NCBI RefSeq assembly: GCF_014489615.1
Contig: NZ_CP060825.1
Span: 5,812,001 to 5,876,000 of the forward strand
Reading direction: 5' to 3'
Source of the DNA: Streptomyces genisteinicus
Lineage (GTDB): Bacteria; Actinomycetota; Actinomycetes; Streptomycetales; Streptomycetaceae
DNA length: 64,000 bases
The translations under genes were made by a program, and so were the position numbers. Under the pieces are notes generated by a model. The model ran no database searches. It was not told where the DNA came from and saw nothing but the letters and a program-made list of their open reading frames with translations. Each line of letters opens with the position of its first letter. Within the stretch, counting starts at the first letter, position 1. Below, in pieces: positions 7,714 through 17,505 of the stretch.

Positions 7714-10143
7714 ATGAAGGACGTCACCCAGCTCACCGACGGCTGGCACCTGCTTCACGACGGGGAGTCGCTGCCGGCGGCGGTCCCCGGCTGCGTCCAC
7801 ACCGATCTGCTCGCGGCCGGCCTGATCGAGGACCCGTACATCGGCGAGCGCGAGAAGGAGGTGGCGTGGATCGGCCGCCGCGACTGGACCTACCGCACCG
7901 ATGTCGCGCACGGCAGCACCCACGAGCGCACCGACCTCGTCTTCGAAGGGCTGGACACCGCCGCGCGGATCACCTTCGGCGGCCGGGAGCTCGGCACCAC
8001 CCGCAACATGCACCGCGCCTACCGCTTCGACGTCACGGGGCTGACGGGCGGGCTGGAGGTGCACTTCACCTCCGCCTACGACGAGGCCGAAGCCGTACGG
8101 CAGGTGACCGGAAGCCGGCCCAACGTCTATCCGGAGCCCTCCCAGTACATCCGCAAGATGGCCTGCAACTTCGGCTGGGACTGGGGGCCGACGCTGGTCA
8201 CGGCGGGCATCTGGCGGCCGGCCCGCCTGGAGCACTGGTCCGTGGCGCGCGTCGCCTCCGTCCGGCCGCTGGTCACCGTCGAGGACGGCACGGGCCGTGT
8301 CGAGGTCCGCCTGGCCGTCGAGCGCACCGCCACCGGCGCCGGCCGCGCGCTGACCGCCCGCGCCGCCGTGGACGGCCGCACGGCGGAGGTCTCCTTCGAC
8401 GGCGACGAGGCGGTGATCCTGCTCGACGTCCCCGGCGCCCGCCTCTGGTGGCCCCGCGGCTACGGCGACCAGGCCCTCCACGACCTCGACGTCACGCTCT
8501 CGGCAGGCGACGGCACGGTGCTCGACACCTGGCACCGCAGGATCGGCTTCCGCACGGTCGCACTGGACAGGTCCGCCGACGAGCACGGCACCGGCTTCAC
8601 CCTCGTCGTCAACGGTGAGCGGATCTTCGCGCGCGGCGTCAACTGGATCCCCGACGACGCCTTCCCCTCCCGCATCACCCCGGAGCGCTACCGCACCCGC
8701 CTCCGGCAGGCGGTGGACGCCAACATCGACCTCGTCAGGATCTGGGGCGGCGGCATCTACGAGGACGAGGCCTTCTACGACGCCTGCGACGAACTGGGCC
8801 TCATGGTCTGGCAGGACTTCCTCTTCGCCTGCTCCGCCTACCCCGAGGAGCAGCCGCTGCGCGGAGAGATCGAGGCCGAGGCGCGCGACAACGTTGTCCG
8901 GCTCATGCCGCACGCCTCCCTCGTGCTGTGGAACGGCAACAACGAGAACCTCTGGGGCTTCCGCGACTGGGAGTGGGAGCCCGAGCTCGCCGGCGACTCC
9001 TGGGGCGAGGGCTACTACCTCGGCCTGCTGCCCCGTGTCGTCGCCGAACTCGACCCCACCCGCCCCTACACGGCCGGCAGCCCGTGGTCCGGTTCCTGGG
9101 ACCACCACCCGAACGACCCCGCGCACGGCACCCACCACTCGTGGGAGGTGTGGAACCGGCAGGACTATGCGGAGTACCGGGCGAGCGTGCCCCGCTTCGT
9201 CGCCGAGTTCGGCTGGCAGGCGCCGCCCGCGATGGCCACCCTCCGGCGCTCGCTGCCCGGCGAGGACCTCGCTCCCGACTCCCCGGGCATGCTGCACCAC
9301 CAGAAGGCCGAGGACGGCAACGGCAAGCTGAACCGCGGCGTGGCCCGCCACTTCGCCCTCCCCGAGGACGACTTCGACCGCTGGCACCACCTGACACAGG
9401 TCGTCCAGGCGCGTGCGGTCGCCGCCGGGATCGAGCACTGGCGCTCCCACTGGCCGGTGTGCGCGGGCACGGTGGTGTGGCAGCTCAACGACTGCTGGCC
9501 GGTCAGCTCCTGGGCCGCGATCGACGGCGACGGGCGCCTCAAGCCCCTCCACCACGAACTGCGCCGGGTCTACGCCGACCGCCTGCTCACCCTGCTGCCG
9601 GGCCACGGCGACGGTGACGCGGCCGGCGACGGCGGCGGGCTGACGCTCGCCGTGGTCAACCAGTCGGCCGCCGAGTGGCACACGTCGGTCTCGCTGCGGC
9701 TGATGGAGTCCGACGGCAGCACCCTGCACCGGGCCGTGCTCGACGTCACGGCCGGACCCCGCTCGGTGGTACGGCTGCCGGTCCCCGCGGATCTCGTGCC
9801 GGCCGGCCGGTCCGCCGAGGAGTTCCTCACCGCTGACGCCGACGGCCTGCGCGCCCTGCACTTCGCCGTGCCGGACAAGGACTTCGCCTACCCGCGTCCG
9901 TCGTACGACGTCGGCGTGGAACGGGTCCGGGGCGAGGAGGATAGGGTCGATGTCGTGGTGAGCGCGCACACCCTCCTCAGGGATCTCCTCCTCCAGGCCG
10001 ACCGGCTCGACCCCTCGGCCGCGGCCGACACGGGCCTCGTCACCCTGCTCCCCGGTGAGCAGGTCCGCATCCGCGTCACCGGCTGCCCGCCGGTGACGGA
10101 GGCGGACGTGCGGGCGGCCCTCTTCTGCGTGGACACGGCGTGA
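7714..10143 (+). CDS. GH2 beta-mannosidase, cytoplasmic
   Basis: This 809-aa enzyme should release mannose from the non-reducing end of imported manno-oligosaccharides. There is no signal peptide. The N-terminal sugar-binding domain (about 1-170) carries CNFGWDWGP, typical of beta-mannosidases. The barrel follows, with acid/base Glu in WNGNNENLWG and the nucleophile Glu in VAEFGWQAP. The ATG follows TTGGAG. The stop overlaps the LacI start by four bases, so enzyme and regulator are coupled. An internal GACAACGTTGTC lies at 8887-8898. Confidence 0.93.
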   Translation: MKDVTQLTDGWHLLHDGESLPAAVPGCVHTDLLAAGLIEDPYIGEREKEVAWIGRRDWTYRTDVAHGSTHERTDLVFEGLDTAARITFGGRELGTTRNMHRAYRFDVTGLTGGLEVHFTSAYDEAEAVRQVTGSRPNVYPEPSQYIRKMACNFGWDWGPTLVTAGIWRPARLEHWSVARVASVRPLVTVEDGTGRVEVRLAVERTATGAGRALTARAAVDGRTAEVSFDGDEAVILLDVPGARLWWPRGYGDQALHDLDVTLSAGDGTVLDTWHRRIGFRTVALDRSADEHGTGFTLVVNGERIFARGVNWIPDDAFPSRITPERYRTRLRQAVDANIDLVRIWGGGIYEDEAFYDACDELGLMVWQDFLFACSAYPEEQPLRGEIEAEARDNVVRLMPHASLVLWNGNNENLWGFRDWEWEPELAGDSWGEGYYLGLLPRVVAELDPTRPYTAGSPWSGSWDHHPNDPAHGTHHSWEVWNRQDYAEYRASVPRFVAEFGWQAPPAMATLRRSLPGEDLAPDSPGMLHHQKAEDGNGKLNRGVARHFALPEDDFDRWHHLTQVVQARAVAAGIEHWRSHWPVCAGTVVWQLNDCWPVSSWAAIDGDGRLKPLHHELRRVYADRLLTLLPGHGDGDAAGDGGGLTLAVVNQSAAEWHTSVSLRLMESDGSTLHRAVLDVTAGPRSVVRLPVPADLVPAGRSAEEFLTADADGLRALHFAVPDKDFAYPRPSYDVGVERVRGEEDRVDVVVSAHTLLRDLLLQADRLDPSAAADTGLVTLLPGEQVRIRVTGCPPVTEADVRAALFCVDTA
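8887..8898. promoter_or_regulatory. Intragenic copy of GACAACGTTGTC
   Basis: This exact copy of the palindrome upstream of the mannanase and ROK kinase lies inside the mannosidase coding sequence, at a DNVV stretch. It could be an intragenic operator or roadblock, or chance in an Asp-Asn-Val-Val encoding run. Confidence 0.35.
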
Positions 10144-11168
10144 ACAGCCCCGCACGCGTCACCATCAAGGACGTCGCGGCCCGCGCCGGAGTCTCCAAGG
10201 GCGCGGTGTCGCTGGCGTTCAACCAGAAACCGGGCGTGTCGCAGGCGACCCGGGAACGCATCTTCGCGGCGGCACAGGAACTCGGCTGGGCTCCCAACGT
10301 GACCGCGCGCAGCCTCTCCAGCCAGCGGGTGGACATCGTCGGGCTCGCCCTGTGCCGGCCCGCGAGGCTCCTCGGGCTCGAACCGTTCTACATGGACTTC
10401 ATCTCCGGCATCGAGAGCGTCCTGGCCGAACGCTCCTGCTCGCTGCTGCTGCGCCTGGTGCGCGATCTCGACGAGGAGATCGAGCTCTACACCACCTGGT
10501 GGCGCAGCCAGACGATCGCCGGCGCCGTCCTCGTCGACTTCCACGAGAACGATCCGCGGGTCCCCTCCCTCCAGGCGATCGGGCTGCCGGCCGTCGCGGT
10601 CGGCCACCCGTCGCTGACCGGGGCGTTCCCTGCGGTGTGGACGGACGACGCCACCGCCGCCGCGGAGGCCGTCCGCTATCTGGCCGCCCTCGGGCACCGG
10701 CGCATCGCCAGGGTCGGCGGCCCGGCCGGGCTCGGTCACAGTGCGATCCGCGCCGCGGCGTTCGCCGCGACCATGCGGGAGCTGGGGCTGGAGGAGGGAC
10801 GGCAGATCGCGACGGGGTTCGACGGCAAGGAGGGCGCCAGGGCCACCCGCTCCCTGCTGCTCGCCGCGCAGCGGCCCACGGCGATCGTGTACGACAACGA
10901 CATCATGGCCGTCGCCGGTGCGGGGGTCGCGGCCGAGATGGGCTTCGTCGTGCCCGACGACGTGTCGCTGCTCGCCTGGGACGACTCGCAGTTGTGCCGC
11001 ATCACCCATCCCACGCTGTCGGCCATGAGCCACGATGTGCACCACTTCGGCGCCGAGGTGGCACGCACGCTGTTCGGCGTGATCGAGGGCACGCACACGG
11101 GGGCGCTCCAGGTCCCCACTCCGTCCCTCACCCCCCGCGGCTCGACGGCGCCCGCCCCCCACCACTGA
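10140..11168 (+). CDS. LacI-family repressor of the mannan locus
   Basis: This 342-aa regulator has an N-terminal helix-turn-helix (VTIKDVAARAGVSKGAVSL, residues 5-23) followed by a periplasmic-binding-like sensor domain. Its GTG overlaps the mannosidase stop (GTGA). The likely effector is mannose or a manno-oligosaccharide. Likely targets are the ACCGGT-cored elements between the transporter and mannosidase genes. It may alternatively bind GACAACGTTGTC; the sequence does not decide. Confidence 0.9.
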   Translation: MNSPARVTIKDVAARAGVSKGAVSLAFNQKPGVSQATRERIFAAAQELGWAPNVTARSLSSQRVDIVGLALCRPARLLGLEPFYMDFISGIESVLAERSCSLLLRLVRDLDEEIELYTTWWRSQTIAGAVLVDFHENDPRVPSLQAIGLPAVAVGHPSLTGAFPAVWTDDATAAAEAVRYLAALGHRRIARVGGPAGLGHSAIRAAAFAATMRELGLEEGRQIATGFDGKEGARATRSLLLAAQRPTAIVYDNDIMAVAGAGVAAEMGFVVPDDVSLLAWDDSQLCRITHPTLSAMSHDVHHFGAEVARTLFGVIEGTHTGALQVPTPSLTPRGSTAPAPHH

Positions 11169-11191
11169 TCGTTCCGGAATGAGGTTCGACG

Positions 11192-11208
11192 TCGTCTCGG
11201 GCAGACGA
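11192..11208. terminator. Short hairpin between convergent genes
   Basis: TCGTCT-N5-AGACGA forms a 6-bp stem in the 60-nt gap between the lacI and inhibitor genes. It is a weak candidate bidirectional terminator. Confidence 0.3.
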
Positions 11209-11228
11209 TGCTGCGGGCCCGAGCCTGC

Positions 11229-11651
11229 TCAGGGGCAGGAGAAGTGCACCCCGGTCAGCCTGTCGTTGGCGAACTGGCCGGCCCAGTCGCCCGTGGCGCC
11301 GTACTGATGGCTCGGAGTGAAGTCCAGGTCCGAGTGGTTGTACGGGTCGTCGACGAACCTCACCTGGCAGGTGGAGTTGTTCAGCCAGGAGGACGCCTGA
11401 TTGTTGGCAAGGTCCCCGTTCAGGAAGTGGACGCTGTAGAGGGTGACCATGCCGGCGGTCGGGGTGATGATCGCCTTGGAGCCCGTGCCCCCGCCGTGCT
11501 GGTAGAGGCACAGGGCCCAGCTCGGGCAGCCGGAATACGGCGGGTTGGCCGCGGAGGCCGGGGCCGCGGCGGACAGCAGGGCCGCACCGGCGACCACGCC
11601 CGTCGCGAGAGCCGCCTTGAGCGATCTCGTTCCCGATGAACTCGTTCCCAT
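11229..11651 (-). CDS. Small secreted protein, peptidase inhibitor I36-like
   Basis: This 140-aa protein has a Sec signal ending APASAANPP (about residue 35). The mature part is about 105 residues with four Cys (CPSWALC, TCQV, FSC), rich in Asn, Gly and aromatics. Motifs such as CLYQHGGG and FLNGDLANNQASSW resemble the I36 (SMI-type, crystallin-like) inhibitors common in Streptomyces. It is divergent from the 1372-aa secreted protein and shares a 262-nt control region. Inhibitor activity is a family-level guess. Confidence 0.7.
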   Translation of the reverse strand: MGTSSSGTRSLKAALATGVVAGAALLSAAAPASAANPPYSGCPSWALCLYQHGGGTGSKAIITPTAGMVTLYSVHFLNGDLANNQASSWLNNSTCQVRFVDDPYNHSDLDFTPSHQYGATGDWAGQFANDRLTGVHFSCP

Positions 11652-11789
11652 GGCCTACCACCTTCTGAACCGCCGGTGCGGCTCGGTCCGGACCGCACGG
11701 AGCGACGCTCCGCGATCTTCACGGCAAAGCCCCATCGTGTGCGTCAGGTGCAGGTCCGGGATAGTCAACAACAGGCCATAGATGGGGTG

Positions 11790-11820
11790 TTGAGCCCACA
11801 CACCTGATCGGATTTGTAGT
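11790..11820 (+). promoter_or_regulatory. Candidate promoter for the three-domain secreted protein
   Basis: TTGAGC (11790-11795) and TGTAGT (11815-11820) lie 19 nt apart in a locally AT-richer stretch about 95 nt before the GTG. The spacing is long, so confidence is low. Confidence 0.3.
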
Positions 11821-11913
11821 CTCTCGCTGCTGCCCGACGCCCCCCACGGGCAGAAAGCCGCATCCCGCGGCTGAGGAGACGCCGCACCCAGCGGCCCCAG
11901 AAGAGAGACCACC

Positions 11914-14900
11914 GTGTCCCTGCACTTCCTTCACATTCCAGGCCGTGCCACCCGGCACAGACCCGGCCCCGGACCCCGGCGCACACTCGTGCAGGTGCTC
12001 TGCACCGCGCTGCTCGCCTCCCTCGTCACCCTGGTCGCACCCGCGCCGGCGCAGGCCGCCGAAGACGTCACCGAGTCGTCCATCACGTTCAACACCCAGG
12101 GCGGCACCCGCTGGGACCTCGTCAGGTCGTCCCTGCTCAAGGCCGCCGACGTGATCGCCCTCCAGGAGACCGTGAAGCCGCCGAGCGACTTCACGGGGGA
12201 GCAGGTGCTCCTCGACAACAGCACCGACACCACGCAGACCCCGACCGGGCTGCCCAGCCTCAAATACCGTGTGAGCGCTGCTCGTTGGGGCAAGCCCGGC
12301 ACGCGTGCGGCCCCCGGCGTCCTGATCTACCTGAAGATCCTGGACAAGACGGCCTGGGGTCAGAACACCGGCACGGACGACCCCGACGCCGGCACCGAGG
12401 GCAACACCCAGAAGTCCATGGCCATCTGGCTGAAGGACGCCCCCGAGGACCTCGGCACACTCGCCCCGCGCGTCCGCGTGCTGCCCGCCGCCGACCCGGC
12501 CAACAAGTGGATCAGGACCCGCCCCGCGTTCGGCGTACAACTGGGCGACACCTGGTACTTCAACATCCACGCCGCGTCGATCCGCTCCGGGGAGACCCCC
12601 AACCCGCACGCCGTCGCCCTGATCGACACCATCTCCCAGACCATGGCCGGGCAGAGCTGGCGTGCCCTGGGCGACTTCAACTCCTCCGCCGCCCCCACCC
12701 GCGGCCGGTTCCCGAACACCTTCTACGCCACCGGCAACGGCCGCCCCGACGGCCCTCCCGCGACCACCCAGCTCTCCGGCTACGCACTGGACTACATGAT
12801 CGCCAGTGACCAGCTGGAGAACCTCTCGGTGTCCATCAACAGCCGCAACGGCACCTCCGACCACTGGCCGGTGCGGTTCGCCCCCGCGGGCGGCCCCACG
12901 TGCGGCGACAGCTGGGGCAGCATCACCGTCTACAACCCGGCATCCCGTGCCGCCCGCGCCGCCGACGACGGCTCCTGCGGCCTGCCTCCCGCCGTGGTCT
13001 CCATGGGCGACAGCTACATCTCCGGCGAGGGCGGACGCTGGGCGGGCAACGCGGCCGCCTCGGCGACCGGCTCGGCCTGGGGCACCGACCGGGCCGCCGT
13101 GAACTGCAACGCCGACGAGAGCACGTGCGACCACGACGTGTCGCGGATCTACGGCGACACCGGGTACGACCGGGGCGCCGACGCCTGCGACAGGTCCGAC
13201 TCCGCCGAGATCCGGGGCCTCGCACTGGAGGGCGTACCGCTGGAGCGGCGCTTCAACATCGCCTGCTCGGGAGCCACCACCGACAACGTGACCACGACCG
13301 GGTTCAAGGGGCAGCGGCCCCAGGTCGAGGACCTCCGCGACATCGCGCAGAACAACGACGTGCGCATGGTGGTGGTCTCCGTCGGCGGCAACGACCTGAA
13401 GTTCTCCGAGATCCTCCAGGACTGCGTCAAGGCGTACTTCTACCCGTCGCTGTTCAACAAGGGCTGCCGGGGGGCCAAGGAGGAGGAGTTCGCCGAGAGC
13501 CTCGGCCCCGTGCGGGCCAAGGTCGTGGGTGCGGTCGAGACGATTCGGACGGTGCTGCGCGAGGCGGGGCAGGAGGACGGCACGTACCAGATCGTCCTCC
13601 AGTCCTACGCCAACCCGCTGCCGAGGGGCCACAACTACCGCGACGCGGAGAACGCTCCCGTGCCGCCCGCCAACTACGGCCGCTACATCAACGGCGGCTG
13701 CCCCTTCCTCGACGCCGACAGCGACTGGGCGCACACCTCCGTGGTGCCCCGGATCAGTGACATGCTGCGGGGCGCGGCCAACGAGGCGGGTGTCTCCTTC
13801 CTGGACCTGCAGAGCGCCTTCGCCGGGCACGAGCTGTGCAGCACGACGACGAGGCAGGCGGACTCGAGCCACCGGCTGACGGCTCCGCTGAGCGCCCACC
13901 ACGCCGAGTGGGTGCGCTGGGTCCCGTACCTGTTCGAGGGGTCGAAGGACCTGCCGTGGCAGGCCCAGGGGCATCAGCAGGAGGCGATCCACCCGAACCG
14001 CTACGGCCAGCAGGCGCTCGCCGCCTGCCTGACGAAGATCGCCGCCCAGCTCGGTGACCACCCGGTGGCCTCCTCCTGCGTGGGCACCCCGAACTCCCTG
14101 CCCGGCGCCGTGGACGGCTCGGTCAACTCGGACCAGGACCTCGGGCGCGGCAATCGCCGCGGCCCCGTGGCCGGGCTGCCCGACTGGAGCCGGGCCGGGT
14201 ACCGCGGCGGCGAACTGCTGCCGTCCGCCGCCGCCCGCACCTCCGACTCCGCCTGCCACTTCGGCCCCTCCGCACTGGAGTCGCAGTTCCAGGTGAAGGC
14301 CGATGACGGGCAGGACGACACGGCGGGCCTCCAGAAGGCCATCGACCGGATCCGTGATCACTGCACTCCGCACGCGAGTGCCGGCCGGCTGTCGGTGATC
14401 GAGCTGCCCAAGGGGGTGCTCAACGTCAGCAAGCAGCTCTCCGTGGACGCTTCCTATCTGCTCGTACGGGGTCAGGGATCGGACCCGGAGAACGGCTCAC
14501 GGATCGTCTTCCGCCCCGACGAGAACACGCGGTACGACGTCCTCACCGCCAGGGGCGAGCGCTGGGACCAGGCCGGCATGCAGCACAAGTGCCAGTTCAC
14601 CACCGGCAACAACGTCGGCACCGGCGGCTGGATCTGGCCGGGCCGCGGCCTGTTCCGGGTCCAGACCAGGGAGGCCGCCGAGAAGTACGCCAGCATCTGC
14701 GGCTTTCCTTCCAAGATCCCGGAGAACCGGCGGGACCTCTTCGAGGGGTCGATCAACCAGCACTGGGAGTCGGGGGTCGCCGTCGGCGGGTCCCCCGGCG
14801 ACGCCGACTACGCCGCGCGCCAGGGCGACCGGGTCGTCCAGCTGAACGCCAACGCGAAGATGGACGCCTTCAAGCCGGGCGGTGACCTGTGGGTGGGCGC

Positions 14901-16032
14901 CGCCAACAGCCTGAAGTTCTACCAGTCGCAGGAGATCGCGGACGCCGAGAACGACGGCCGGCTGGAGAACCTGCACATGCGCCAGCAGGTGTTCACCATC
15001 ACCGCCGTGGACACCGCGAAGCGCACCGTCACCCTCGACAAGCCGCTGGAGTACGACCTCCCGGTGGACTCCACCTCCGACGGCTCGCCGCCCCTGGGGG
15101 TGAGCGGCAAGGCGTACGCCAGCAAGGTCACCGCGCTGAAGATGATCACCGATGTGGGCTTCGAGGACTTCTCCTTCACCGAGGACCTGAACGGCCTGCC
15201 GAAGCTCGGCGGCGGCACCTACCAGCTCGACCCGGCCCAGGCGGTCCACAACTACGGCAACCTGGCCCCCGAGTACGCCATGCACGGCATCGTCTTCAAG
15301 TGGGCCCGCGACTCCTGGGTGCGCGGCGTGCACGCCGACATGGTCGGCTCGCACCCCGTCGTCACCGAAGTGGCCCGGAACATCCAGATCGAGCGCAACG
15401 TCTTCGACGGCTCCTGGAACAAGGGCAAGGGCGGCAACGGCTACCTGCGGGGATCACGGGTCTGGGACTCGCTGTACGCCTCCAACACCAGCCGGAACCT
15501 CCGCCACTTCACCTTCCAGTGGTCGGCGTCGGGCAACGTCGCGATCGGCAACGACTTCGACTCCGACCTCAATCTGCACGGCGGCTGGGAACGCAGGAAC
15601 CTGTTCGAGAACAACACCGTCCGCGTGCCGTACAACCACTCCTCGGGCGAGTGCGACACCAACTGCGGCGGCGAGGGCGGCGCCGGCGACGACGGCACCT
15701 GGTGGCCGATCTACTGGGCCGCCGGCAGCAAGGGCATCGGCTGGTCGGGTTCCACCGGCCCGCAGAACGTCTTCTTCCACAACACCCTGGCCAAACAGCG
15801 CACCCCCGGAGGCCCGTACGAGCCCTACCATCCCTACGGCGACACCTCCCGGCTGTACCAGTTCGGCTCCGCCGCGGGTGACGCGAGCACCTTCCAGCAC
15901 CTGAGAAGCGCGGCCGGCCCGATCCAGGACTGGGCCGCCAACGAGGGCGTGGACTACTCCCGCGGAGACGGCGTCAACGCCTCCCGTACGGACTCCAGCC
16001 CCTCGCTGTTCCTGCGCGACTACCGCTCCTGA
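11914..16032 (+). CDS. Giant secreted protein: CdtB-like nuclease, SGNH esterase and beta-helix domains
   Basis: This is a 1372-aa exported protein with three enzyme-like parts. A signal peptide ends PAQAAED (about 49). Residues 55-325 match the endonuclease/exonuclease/phosphatase fold and look most like CdtB: ALQE (E85), RPAFGVQLGD, NIHA (H219), ALGDFN (D254, N256), LDY (D293) and SDHWPV (D316, H317). Residues 358-715 form an SGNH esterase with GDS (S367), GGND (491-494) and AIHPN (H693). From about 795 (DDGQDDTAGLQKAID) the protein resembles a pectate-lyase-type right-handed beta-helix. The GTG follows GAAGAGAG. Each domain keeps its catalytic residues. Whether it is a toxin, a nutrient nuclease or a polymer degrader is unknown. 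Confidence 0.8.
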   Translation: MSLHFLHIPGRATRHRPGPGPRRTLVQVLCTALLASLVTLVAPAPAQAAEDVTESSITFNTQGGTRWDLVRSSLLKAADVIALQETVKPPSDFTGEQVLLDNSTDTTQTPTGLPSLKYRVSAARWGKPGTRAAPGVLIYLKILDKTAWGQNTGTDDPDAGTEGNTQKSMAIWLKDAPEDLGTLAPRVRVLPAADPANKWIRTRPAFGVQLGDTWYFNIHAASIRSGETPNPHAVALIDTISQTMAGQSWRALGDFNSSAAPTRGRFPNTFYATGNGRPDGPPATTQLSGYALDYMIASDQLENLSVSINSRNGTSDHWPVRFAPAGGPTCGDSWGSITVYNPASRAARAADDGSCGLPPAVVSMGDSYISGEGGRWAGNAAASATGSAWGTDRAAVNCNADESTCDHDVSRIYGDTGYDRGADACDRSDSAEIRGLALEGVPLERRFNIACSGATTDNVTTTGFKGQRPQVEDLRDIAQNNDVRMVVVSVGGNDLKFSEILQDCVKAYFYPSLFNKGCRGAKEEEFAESLGPVRAKVVGAVETIRTVLREAGQEDGTYQIVLQSYANPLPRGHNYRDAENAPVPPANYGRYINGGCPFLDADSDWAHTSVVPRISDMLRGAANEAGVSFLDLQSAFAGHELCSTTTRQADSSHRLTAPLSAHHAEWVRWVPYLFEGSKDLPWQAQGHQQEAIHPNRYGQQALAACLTKIAAQLGDHPVASSCVGTPNSLPGAVDGSVNSDQDLGRGNRRGPVAGLPDWSRAGYRGGELLPSAAARTSDSACHFGPSALESQFQVKADDGQDDTAGLQKAIDRIRDHCTPHASAGRLSVIELPKGVLNVSKQLSVDASYLLVRGQGSDPENGSRIVFRPDENTRYDVLTARGERWDQAGMQHKCQFTTGNNVGTGGWIWPGRGLFRVQTREAAEKYASICGFPSKIPENRRDLFEGSINQHWESGVAVGGSPGDADYAARQGDRVVQLNANAKMDAFKPGGDLWVGAANSLKFYQSQEIADAENDGRLENLHMRQQVFTITAVDTAKRTVTLDKPLEYDLPVDSTSDGSPPLGVSGKAYASKVTALKMITDVGFEDFSFTEDLNGLPKLGGGTYQLDPAQAVHNYGNLAPEYAMHGIVFKWARDSWVRGVHADMVGSHPVVTEVARNIQIERNVFDGSWNKGKGGNGYLRGSRVWDSLYASNTSRNLRHFTFQWSASGNVAIGNDFDSDLNLHGGWERRNLFENNTVRVPYNHSSGECDTNCGGEGGAGDDGTWWPIYWAAGSKGIGWSGSTGPQNVFFHNTLAKQRTPGGPYEPYHPYGDTSRLYQFGSAAGDASTFQHLRSAAGPIQDWAANEGVDYSRGDGVNASRTDSSPSLFLRDYRS

Positions 16033-16413
16033 ACCGTGGCGCCCCGGACCTCCGCCCCGACCCCGCATCCGCGCGGTCCGCCGGGCCGGGTCCGGGGCGC
16101 CTCGCGGTCACGGTCACAGACGACCGATGAGTGCGGGCCCGGGCATACAAGGCCCGCACCCATGGCGCGCCGTCGATGGGGGCGGGTGCCGTCGTGCACG
16201 TGCCGGTGCCTCCACCCAGTGGGGCCCGTGCGGCATGCGGGCGTCGGGGACTTCGCTCCGGCCCCCCGCCCGGCTCCGGACGCGCTCATGCGGCCGTCCG
16301 CCCCGCCCGGCGCCGCGCCTGCTCGCGGCGCCACGGCCCGGAGCCCGCCCGGTGGCGAGCGCCCGGACTCCTCTCCGCCCGCCGACGGCGGCTCATGCCG
16401 GGGGAAGGCGGGT
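16033..16413. other. 381-bp convergent gap, nothing recognised
   Basis: The gap lies between convergent genes. I see no credible gene, no strong terminator and no known element, only GC-rich short inverted repeats. Confidence 0.5.
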
Positions 16414-17445
16414 TCAGGCGCCCGTACCCAGGACTGCCCCCGCGCCGGTCCTGAGTGCCGGTGCCGGTGCCGTCGGGACCGCCCCCGTCCGCGCCCCGGC
16501 CGGGGGACGGGAGACCACGGCCGCGGCCACCGCCGCCGCGCCCACCAGCCCCGCGTCCAGGGCGAGTCCGGCCGGGACGACGGGCAGGCCGCGGGTGAAG
16601 TCGAGCACCGCGTACTCCGCCAGTCGCCGTCGCAGCGGTGCGAACAGGACCTCGCCCGCCTGCGCCACGCCCCCGCCGATCACCACCAGGTCGAGTTCGA
16701 CCAGCGCCGCGGTCGCGGCGATCGCCGCCGCCAGGGCCTGCGCGGCCCGCTCGTAGGCCGCCAGGGCCCGCGGATCGCCCGCACGGGCCGATGCCGCGAC
16801 GGCCGCCGCGTCCGCGGCGGTGCCCGGCGGCGGGGCCCAGCCCGCCTGCCGGGCATGGGCGAGGATCGCCGTCCCGCTGGCCAGGCCCTCCACGCAGCCG
16901 GGGGCCCCGCACGGGCACACCGCCCCGTCCAGGTCGACGGAGATGTGGCCGATGTGGCCGGCGTTCCCGGTGCGCCCGAAGTGGACCGACCCGCCGAGGA
17001 CCAGCCCGCCGCCCACACCCGTGGAGACCACCATGCACAGTGCGTTGGCCACTCCCCGGGCGGCGCCGCGCCAGTGCTCCGCCGCGGTCATCGCCACCGC
17101 GTCGCCCGCGAGGACGGGCCGCGCGCAGCGTGCCAGACGCGGGTGGGCGGCCACCCGGTCGACGAGCGGGAAGCGGCGCCAGCCGGGGATGTTGACGGGA
17201 CTCACCGTGCCCGCGGAGGTGTCGACGGGACCGGCGCTCGCGATGCCCAGCGCGGACACGGCGTCCCACCGGGGATCCTCGGCGAGTTCGCCCAGGACCT
17301 CGTCCACGGCTGCCATGAGAGCCGGGGCCGGCTCCCGTGCGGGGGTGGGGCGCTGCGCGCGCACCACGACCGTCCCCGCCGAGTCGACGAGCGCCCCCGC
17401 GATCTTCGTGCCTCCGATGTCCAGTGCGCCGTACACCGTCGTCAC
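16414..17445 (-). CDS. ROK-family sugar kinase
   Basis: This 343-aa cytoplasmic kinase phosphorylates a hexose with ATP. It has the phosphate loop ALDIGGTKIAGALVD near the start and a zinc-site motif CPCGAPGCVEGLASG. It has no N-terminal DNA-binding domain, so it is a kinase and not a ROK repressor. Several GTGs are possible; 17445 gives MTTVYGALDIGG with GAGG 8 nt upstream, and 17454 adds three residues. It carries the same GACAACGTTGTC palindrome upstream as the mannanase, so mannose or another mannan product is a plausible substrate. Glucose remains possible. Confidence 0.85.
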   Translation of the reverse strand: MTTVYGALDIGGTKIAGALVDSAGTVVVRAQRPTPAREPAPALMAAVDEVLGELAEDPRWDAVSALGIASAGPVDTSAGTVSPVNIPGWRRFPLVDRVAAHPRLARCARPVLAGDAVAMTAAEHWRGAARGVANALCMVVSTGVGGGLVLGGSVHFGRTGNAGHIGHISVDLDGAVCPCGAPGCVEGLASGTAILAHARQAGWAPPPGTAADAAAVAASARAGDPRALAAYERAAQALAAAIAATAALVELDLVVIGGGVAQAGEVLFAPLRRRLAEYAVLDFTRGLPVVPAGLALDAGLVGAAAVAAAVVSRPPAGARTGAVPTAPAPALRTGAGAVLGTGA

Positions 17446-17505
17446 CTCACCCACCTCTTTCGTGAAGGGAGCGATTCCCCCGTTCCGCCCACTCTGACGG
17501 CATGT

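Noticed and set aside
11719..14373. 884-aa minus-strand frame opposite the three-domain secreted protein
   Set aside because: No motifs, and composition typical of antisense frames. The plus strand has clear CdtB and SGNH signatures.
16127..16756. Plus-strand frame starting in the gap after the giant gene
   Set aside because: It runs antisense into the ROK kinase and is Arg/Pro/Ala low-complexity.
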